The notes beneath the pieces were generated by a model. The model had not been told where the DNA came from and ran no database searches. It saw nothing but the letters and a program-made list of their open reading frames with translations. A stretch of 10,128 nt of DNA from NCBI GenBank assembly GCA_005239845.1, contig SBBD01000175.1, positions 1 to 10,128 on the forward strand, written 5' to 3'. Origin of the DNA: an archaeon (lineage in GTDB: Archaea > Micrarchaeota > Micrarchaeia > Norongarragalinales > SBBD01). The translations under genes and the position numbers were made by a program. Shown in pieces: positions 6,357 through 10,128 of this stretch (the first letter of the stretch is position 1; each line of letters begins with the position of its first letter).

Positions 6357-6623
6357 CTATAGCTTCATTTTCCGCAGCGTTTCATAGGCTTCGTCGCGGT
6401 TCTGGTAAAGAACCAACAAAATCTTGTTTTCTTTTTTCTTGACCTGCCAAATCAGCCTTCGCATCGTCGTGCGCTTGGAGAACACGTTGGCGTGGTGTTC
6501 CATGGGCTTTCCGCCCTCGGGCTGTTGGGCGATTTTTTCAAGCAGCGCCTTGAGCATCTTGCGTTCGTTTCCGTCGAGCTTTTTAACGTCCTTGTCGAAG
6601 ACGGACGTGGATTCGAACTCCAT
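6357..6623 (-). CDS. RelE/ParE-superfamily toxin
   Basis: The 88-residue basic protein fits the type II toxin fold. An N-terminal VFDKDVKKLDGNERKML helix pair is followed by ALLEKIAQQPEGGKPM, then SKRTTMRRLIWQVKKKENKILLVLYQNRDEAYETLRKM, the strand-rich core that in RelE-like toxins holds the basic active-site residues. RelE members cleave mRNA on ribosomes and ParE members poison gyrase; the many Arg and Lys residues in the core favour the RelE side, but this is not certain. I chose ATG 6623, which lies 2 nt after the antitoxin stop. An in-frame TTG at 6629 that overlaps the stop would add two residues. The antitoxin gene is directly upstream, so the pair is one operon. Confidence 0.85.
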   Translation of the reverse strand: MEFESTSVFDKDVKKLDGNERKMLKALLEKIAQQPEGGKPMEHHANVFSKRTTMRRLIWQVKKKENKILLVLYQNRDEAYETLRKMKL

Positions 6624-6625
6624 TC

Positions 6626-6862
6626 TCAATCCAGCTCGCTTGGCTTGAATTTCCGGGTCTTTATCTTGCCGGACTCGACACCTTCCAGTATCTTACCGGT
6701 CACTTCATCAAAGGCCTTTTCATCCGAGAGGTTGTGGTCTTGGTCGAACTGGTAGAGTGCCAATCGGATGGCTTCCGTCTTGGTTTTTGCGTAGCCGAGC
6801 CGGATCATCGCGTCTACCACGCTTCCTGGGTATCCCGTCAATTCGATGTTCGCGTTAGGCAT
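6626..6862 (-). CDS. Antitoxin of the RelE-like toxin, probably ribbon-helix-helix type
   Basis: The 78-residue acidic-tailed protein has a short N-terminal strand-like segment (ANIELTGYPGSVVDAMIRLGYA) followed by KTKTEAIRLALYQFDQDH, a helix of the type found in ribbon-helix-helix and archaeal VapB-like antitoxins. The C-terminal half (LSDEKAFDEVTGKILEGVESGKIK) would wrap the toxin. ATG 6862 has GGTGG five to six nt upstream; a GTG at 6871 would add MVS and destroy that spacing, so I prefer the ATG. A large inverted repeat around the promoter is the likely operator. The exact DNA-binding fold is inferred. Confidence 0.82.
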   Translation of the reverse strand: MPNANIELTGYPGSVVDAMIRLGYAKTKTEAIRLALYQFDQDHNLSDEKAFDEVTGKILEGVESGKIKTRKFKPSELD

Positions 6863-6888
6863 GGAAACCACCCATTTTGCTTAATCTT

Positions 6889-6932
6889 ATGCTTTTCTTA
6901 CGAATTTAATAAGAATATACTAAGAAAAGCAT
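6889..6932 (-). promoter_or_regulatory. Toxin-antitoxin promoter inside a perfect 12-bp inverted repeat
   Basis: ATGCTTTTCTTA (6889-6900) and TAAGAAAAGCAT (6921-6932) are exact reverse complements separated by 20 bp. The spacer carries, on the minus strand, the A/T-rich GTATATTC (about 6913-6920), a plausible TATA box that would place the transcription start near 6890. A bound antitoxin or antitoxin-toxin complex would cover the promoter from both sides, the normal self-repression of such modules. Confidence 0.7.
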
Positions 6933-6952
6933 TTAAAGCTTCGTTTCCATGG

Positions 6953-7039
6953 CAAGCCCAAGCCGTTGGCTAGACTCCCCAAATTGTTTGCACTGTCGTG
7001 CCGAATTTGGCACGAAATTATAACATAACCTTTGGCTTC
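6953..7039 (-). repeat. Structured repeat copy R3, downstream of the caspase-like gene
   Basis: This copy is parallel to R2 (6249-6338), and its core matches R1. CGTGCC (6997-7002) and GGCACG (7009-7014) form a perfect 6-bp stem around GAATTT. AGCC/GGCT (6961-6964 with 6968-6971) form a second small stem. It lies about 105 bp past the caspase-like gene stop and before the toxin-antitoxin promoter. The segment 7040-7143 shows no gene; a + strand CTATAAAA at 7083-7090 is followed only by ATG TCC TAA. Confidence 0.7.
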
Positions 7040-7143
7040 GAAAAACCTGTTTAAATTACTAAGGCTCCAAAAAAATTGCGTCCTATAAAACGTCTGTCGA
7101 TTACGGTGAGATGTCCTAATAGCTAGTACTTGGCTCGTTTAGT

Positions 7144-7776
7144 TTACTCTTTTATTCCTAAGGAGCCATAGTTGGTAACTAGCGCGAAAAGAGTGTCTCC
7201 GAAGCGGTTATCTTCTGCATATTCCTTTGAGTAGATTATCTTCTTGACGTACTCTTTCGTTGCTTTCTTAGAGTTCTCTACGGCAACTTGAGGCGTTTTT
7301 CCGTCAATCAGGTGCTTCATGATTGCGTTGGAAGCCTCCATGACCGGAATAGCCGCAGGATCCCTTAATGGAGTTGCCGAAAACTCGTCCGTAATCGGGA
7401 TGAGGAATTCGTCGGTGTAGCCAATGAAGGTTTTGCAGCCCTTTTCCACCGCGGCTTCCCCTAAACCCTCTAAACAGTCGCAAGCTCGTACATAGGTTAT
7501 GGTTCCGGATAAGGTTCCTACCGAATCAGAATCAATTACTTTCTGGAAGTCGTGTCCGCAGTACGTGTTTTCGTCTCCGTGCCCGTTCAATAGTACCAAG
7601 CCCGGCTTGACTGCCTCCAGCTTGCCTTGAACGGTCTTTTGGTTTACTTCCGGGCCTCTCACGTCAATAACGTCTATTCCTTTGTCTTTCGCTTGTCGTA
7701 TGAGGGGTTCTGTCCACCGGAACATGTAGGCCGTGCCTGGGTCAAAATCGGGTCGGGTTACCAGAAGTCGTTTCAT
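7144..7776 (-). CDS. Caspase-fold cysteine peptidase (clan CD, C25/CHAT-like)
   Basis: The 210-residue protein shows the two hallmarks of the caspase-haemoglobinase fold. GLVLLNGHGDENTYCG (about 59-74) is a hydrophobic strand ending in the His-Gly of the catalytic histidine, His66. TITYVRACDCLEGLGEAAV (about 92-110) is the next strand, ending in Ala-Cys, with Cys99 as nucleophile and Cys101 as a less likely alternative. KTFIGYTDEF then follows, as in CHAT, gingipain-like and bacterial metacaspase-like proteins. The C-terminal half (SNAIMKHLIDGKTPQVAVENSKKATKEYVKK) is a helical segment seen in compact prokaryotic members. There is no signal peptide, so it acts in the cytoplasm. It is the last gene of a three-gene operon behind two small proteins, which may activate it or be its substrates. 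Such peptidases often serve in abortive-type defence; that role here is inference. Confidence 0.75.
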   Translation of the reverse strand: MKRLLVTRPDFDPGTAYMFRWTEPLIRQAKDKGIDVIDVRGPEVNQKTVQGKLEAVKPGLVLLNGHGDENTYCGHDFQKVIDSDSVGTLSGTITYVRACDCLEGLGEAAVEKGCKTFIGYTDEFLIPITDEFSATPLRDPAAIPVMEASNAIMKHLIDGKTPQVAVENSKKATKEYVKKIIYSKEYAEDNRFGDTLFALVTNYGSLGIKE

Positions 7777-7785
7777 GAAAATCAG

Positions 7786-8016
7786 TTAAACGAGCGTTTG
7801 AGACAATTCTGGCATGTGCCTCAAGTAATTTAACTGGAGCTTGACAATGGTCTTGCCGATGTCTGTATTATTTTGCACTTCGGCTATGAGCTCGCTTCGG
7901 GAGAACGTGCCGTGTCCGCCTACCGAAAGTTTGACGTTTGGAGCCATGGCGGACAATCTCGCGATAACGAGTTCCGCTGCATGTTCATCGAACTCTTTCT
8001 TGGAATTAATAGTCAT
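7786..8016 (-). CDS. Small protein of the caspase operon (76 residues), paralogue of its neighbour
   Basis: I do not recognise this family. The chain has an N-terminal helix-like part (SKKEFDEHAAELVIARLSAM), a short strand NVKLSVGGHG, and then FSRSELIAEVQNNTDIGKTIVKLQLNYLRHM. Residues 27-59 align without gaps with residues 25-57 of the 65-residue protein encoded just upstream. Ten of 33 positions are identical, including Ser, Glu-Val, Thr, Gly, Ile and Lys at the same spacing. The ATG at 8016 has AAGGT seven nt upstream, and the gene lies 10 bp from one neighbour and 9 bp from the caspase-like gene. No transmembrane segment or signal is seen. An adaptor or sensor role for the peptidase is inferred from position only. 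Confidence 0.7.
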   Translation of the reverse strand: MTINSKKEFDEHAAELVIARLSAMAPNVKLSVGGHGTFSRSELIAEVQNNTDIGKTIVKLQLNYLRHMPELSQTLV

Positions 8017-8026
8017 GTCGTTTACC

Positions 8027-8224
8027 TTAAATGATTTTGAGGCCTTTTAATACTTTCAGTATCTCATCGCCAGTCTTCGTCTTTTGGCTTACTTCCAGAT
8101 AGGCTGCTCCCCACGAATAGGGGGTTCCTCCGATAACAACGACTATTTCATTGCGAAGGGGCCCTGGAAGTGCAGCAAACTTGTTGACAAAATCCGCACG
8201 AGCCGCCTCTACCTCGTCACTCAT
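8027..8224 (-). CDS. Small protein, first gene of the caspase operon (65 residues)
   Basis: I do not recognise this family. After a charged N-terminal helix (DEVEAARADFVNKFAAL) comes PGPLRNEIVVVIGGTPYSW, a hydrophobic strand and turn, and then AAYLEVSQKTKTGDEILKVL, ending in GLKII. The pattern Tyr/Phe-Ser, Glu-Val, three residues, Thr, two residues, Gly, two residues, Ile, one residue, Lys is repeated in the next gene, so the two are probably diverged duplicates. The ATG at 8224 is preceded by GGGG, which could pair with the CCCCC next to the start codon. This is the first gene after a strong TATA box at 8319-8333. No export signal is seen. Confidence 0.65.
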   Translation of the reverse strand: MSDEVEAARADFVNKFAALPGPLRNEIVVVIGGTPYSWGAAYLEVSQKTKTGDEILKVLKGLKII

Positions 8225-8318
8225 GGGGGTCCCCTGTTAGCCCAATGCGGTCGGCATTAAAAAACCACGCTGAACCCTTCTAGATGTTGACCAAATAGCT
8301 CTTTTCGAATGAGAAGCG

Positions 8319-8333
8319 GGTTTTATATATCCC
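8319..8333 (-). promoter_or_regulatory. Promoter of the caspase operon
   Basis: The minus strand reads GGGATATATAAAACC, the clearest TATA box in the window. Transcription would start near 8300, leaving a leader of about 75 nt, unlike the leaderless genes nearby. The leader contains a small hairpin (AATGC 8244-8248 with GCATT 8254-8258) and a GGGG-A-CCCCC dyad at the start codon that could hide the ribosome-binding bases. Confidence 0.65.
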
Positions 8334-8342
8334 TGGGCAAGG

Positions 8343-8379
8343 GCCAAGACTTTGTCTTGACGCAGTAAAAATATTGGCA
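8343..8379 (-). other. Hairpin segment in the gap between the propeller cluster and the caspase operon
   Basis: CAAGAC/GTCTTG (8345-8350 with 8354-8359, TTT loop) lies inside a looser GCCAA/TTGGC pair (8343-8347 with 8375-8379). It shares GTCTTGACG with the outer part of repeat R1 but not the R core, so I do not call it a fourth copy. It may end transcription from the propeller gene. The 8225-8402 gap otherwise holds only the caspase promoter and leader. Confidence 0.35.
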
Positions 8380-8402
8380 TTGACGTGCTAAATGACTTAA
8401 AA

Positions 8403-8542
8403 TTAGAGTTTCAGAAAATCTTTAAGCGGAACATCCAAATTTTTCATGTCTTGTTCTGAAAGTTTTCCGATAGATTTTCGCCGGAAACAAGAGAAACTAG
8501 AAATACGAGAGTCAAGAAAGAAAGAAAAGCAGATTTTATCAT
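8403..8542 (-). pseudogene. Short secreted-protein gene, apparently frameshifted
   Basis: ATG 8542 begins 9 nt after the propeller stop codon, with GGAGAG about 4-5 nt upstream, so translation should be coupled to the propeller gene. The frame encodes a signal-peptide-like MIKSAFLSFLTLVFLVSLVSG, then ENLSENFQNKT and a stop, 31 residues in all. In the next frame the same region continues as GKLSEQDMKNLDVPLKDFLKL and stops at 8403-8405. Joining the two frames after SGENLS gives a plausible short secreted protein of about 45 residues. I infer one frameshift and possibly a lost 3' part. A genuine 31-residue exported peptide is the alternative. Confidence 0.4.
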
Positions 8543-8551
8543 GACTCTCTC

Positions 8552-9922
8552 CTAATCTTGTCTTGGCGACCACGAAGGCCAAGTTCCTGAATCTGTTAGG
8601 TTGACTTGACCAGTCCCATCTACATTAATGACCGCGATTCCTCCCTCCGGACGAGTGAACGCGATTTGATTCCCATTCGGCGACCAAGAAGGGGTAGAAC
8701 CGGAAACAAGAAAACGATCCTGCCCAGTAATCGTATCAAGAATCCGCACACCCCTAAATGAAATGGCAAGCAATCTTCCATCCGGAGACCACGACGGCTC
8801 ATACCCAAACGAATATTGCGTGAGTTCCGTGCCATTAGAATTCACCGTTACAATGACATTGGGATTAGTAGGGTTATTTCGGGAGTAAGCGATTCTTTCT
8901 CCATCGGCCGTAAGCGCAAGATGGACGATCTCAATCGCCAGAAAAATTCTAGTCGTCTCGTTGGCGGTCAGATTGAGTGCCACGATTCCGTAATAAGGGT
9001 TCTTGTCGATATAAAATAAAATGCGCCCATCGGGCATCCAGACCGGGTCGGCTCCCTCGGAAAAGTTTGTCTTATTCGTTCCATCCGCATTGATCGTGAA
9101 CAACATAAAATGCCCTCCCACTAGCTTTCTTCCGTCCGGAGACCAATTCGGGCGATAGTGATCAAAACGGGAGTTTCCATCCGTGAGTTTGGCAACTGCC
9201 GAACCGTCACGATTCATCGTATACAGTGATCCTTCAATCAAAAACGCGATTTTGTTTGTTGAGTTAAACACAGGATATCTGCACTCGTGTTCAATGCAAG
9301 AAAATCCTTGGGCACAATCGGAGTCTACGCAGCATTGATAAGGAACGCATTCGTGGCCAGTCACGTGAGAACAAGAGGCAAAACAGACGACGTCTCGGCA
9401 AGTATTGGTATCGCAATATTTGTTGTCCGGGCAGTGCCGGTTTTCCTCGCATTCAACCACAGTATTGTTGTAACCCGCGGCGACGCCACCAACCCCTATA
9501 GAGGAATTTTGTGGTATCTGAGAAATCGGAACAGAAACCGCGCTTGAGCTGGATCGGTTTTCAGTTTCTATAGTCGCCTTTACGGGAAAATCGCCTCCCT
9601 GATTGAGTTTGATTTGCGCAGTAATCTCGACTGGTTGATTAGGCGCAAGATCTCCCTCCCACTTAAGATCTCCGCCAACAAAGTCTACTTCATTTGGAAG
9701 ATCTAAAACCACTATTGTGTTTGGCGAGTTTTGAGAAGAAGTGACAACGGCTCTTAGGATTACTTCGTTATTCAAAGTAGGGGTTTCGTTAAAGGAAAGC
9801 TGAACAGAAATAGGCGATCGAGCCGATGCGGTAACGGGAGGGTTAAACACGCTAAAAACCAGAGCGGCCACGATTGCTACAGCAATCAGAACCACGCCGA
9901 CAATAAAAAACTGCTTCTTCAC
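8552..9922 (-). CDS. Membrane-anchored surface protein: Ig-like region, 12-Cys module, TolB-like propeller
   Basis: From GTG 9922 this is a 456-residue protein. Residues about 3-27 (QFFIVGVVLIAVAIVAALVF) form one membrane anchor, with the rest expected outside. Residues about 35-145 are beta-rich (SVQLSFNETPTLNNEVILRA, VEITAQIKLNQGG), as in CARDB/Ig-like repeats. About 155-220 is a cysteine module with 12 Cys in CPDNKYC, SDCAQGFSC and similar spacings, presumably disulfide-bonded. The remainder holds six TolB/WD40-like motifs: PNWSPDGRKL, PVWMPDGRIL, LALTADGERI, PSWSPDGRLL, PSWSPNGNQI and PSWSP at the end, so a six-bladed propeller. A TTG at 9943 would add seven residues; I prefer GTG because it gives a normal MKK signal start after a G-rich ribosome-binding site. 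A role in binding or cell-surface contact is inferred. Confidence 0.85.
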   Translation of the reverse strand: MKKQFFIVGVVLIAVAIVAALVFSVFNPPVTASARSPISVQLSFNETPTLNNEVILRAVVTSSQNSPNTIVVLDLPNEVDFVGGDLKWEGDLAPNQPVEITAQIKLNQGGDFPVKATIETENRSSSSAVSVPISQIPQNSSIGVGGVAAGYNNTVVECEENRHCPDNKYCDTNTCRDVVCFASCSHVTGHECVPYQCCVDSDCAQGFSCIEHECRYPVFNSTNKIAFLIEGSLYTMNRDGSAVAKLTDGNSRFDHYRPNWSPDGRKLVGGHFMLFTINADGTNKTNFSEGADPVWMPDGRILFYIDKNPYYGIVALNLTANETTRIFLAIEIVHLALTADGERIAYSRNNPTNPNVIVTVNSNGTELTQYSFGYEPSWSPDGRLLAISFRGVRILDTITGQDRFLVSGSTPSWSPNGNQIAFTRPEGGIAVINVDGTGQVNLTDSGTWPSWSPRQD

Positions 9923-9942
9923 GGCACCCCCCAGCCGATTCA

Positions 9943-9981
9943 ACTCCCCTTATCCTATCCTTTCGGGAGTCCTATTTAAGG
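9943..9981 (-). promoter_or_regulatory. Promoter of the propeller surface-protein gene
   Basis: The minus strand reads CCTTAAATAGG at 9971-9981, a TATA-like box that would start transcription near 9950. That gives a leader of about 28 nt to GTG 9922 but almost none to TTG 9943. GGGAGT (9965-9970) and ACTCCC (9943-9948) form an inverted repeat around the expected start, a possible operator. Confidence 0.5.
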
Positions 9982-10082
9982 CTGTAGTTAACCGGAGTTC
10001 CACTAATAGTTGATTTTGTTAGTAAGGAACACGACCAAATAACGCGCCCTGAATAGAAATTAGCCCGTCGGAATAGAATAAT

Positions 10083-10127
10083 GGTGGGCTTAGGGTGGGG
10101 TTCCGGGGGGAAGCGTAATGGGTTGGG
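10083..10127 (+). other. G-run-rich segment with G-quadruplex pattern at window edge
   Basis: Six runs of at least three G lie on the + strand (10086-10088, 10093-10095, 10097-10100, 10105-10110, 10120-10122, 10125-10127), separated by 1 to 9 bases; the first four fit the G3+N1-7 rule. The rest of the 9982-10082 stretch shows no gene. An ATG at 10081 opens a Gly-rich frame to the edge, too short to judge. It could instead be the start of a structured RNA gene. Confidence 0.45.
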
Positions 10128-10128
10128 A

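Noticed and set aside
7081..7110. + strand TATA-like CTATAAAA near the caspase gene 3' end
   Set aside because: The only downstream ATG is followed two codons later by a stop, and no conserved structure is visible; an antisense RNA cannot be shown.
8343..8400. Fourth copy of the module-end repeat
   Set aside because: It shares only GTCTTGACG and a TTGGCA with the family; the GCCGAATTTGG-CGAAA core is missing.

Overview
The window looks archaeal. TATA-like boxes sit about 25-30 bp before several starts, two genes (msrB and the winged-helix regulator) appear leaderless, and the gene content includes a Cdc48-type AAA ATPase and a two-subunit class I fumarase. The cysteine-module plus TolB-propeller surface protein and the Pro/Thr-linker lipoprotein would fit a DPANN-type genome, but that placement is inference.

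Layout. At the left edge is the 3' end of a Cdc48/VCP-like ATPase (+). It converges on a 24-codon relic of a second fumarase beta-subunit gene end, followed by a hairpin element built from two 41-bp modules. Next, on the minus strand, come an intact fumarate hydratase pair (alpha 1304-2140, beta 742-1326) and, upstream of it, a lipoprotein with a Thr/Pro linker (2190-3416). A divergent + strand operon encodes methionine sulfoxide reductases B and A (3542-4503); the two genes overlap by 4 bp.

From about 4500 to 8350 the window becomes an accessory, conflict-type island with every gene on the minus strand. It holds three modules: a two-wHTH regulator with a DUF6036/AbiEii-like nucleotidyltransferase fold protein (4573-6184); a ribbon-helix-helix-type antitoxin with a RelE/ParE-like toxin (6357-6862), whose TATA box lies inside a perfect 12-bp inverted repeat; and an operon of two small related proteins followed by a caspase-fold protease (7144-8224). 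At the 3' end of each module lies a copy of the same structured repeat in the same orientation, which gives a gene-cassette look.

The right end has a membrane-anchored surface protein (Ig-like region, 12-cysteine module, TolB/WD40-like propeller; 8552-9922). A short, apparently frameshifted secreted-protein gene is coupled to its 3' end. The window finishes with a G-run-rich stretch that may form a G-quadruplex.

The best candidate for something undescribed is the caspase operon. Its two small proteins align with each other without gaps over about 33 residues, which suggests duplicated adaptor or sensor subunits for the protease. Other points to follow are the repeat-bounded modules, the relic fumarase end, and the 41-bp modules with constant loops and varying but still complementary arms.
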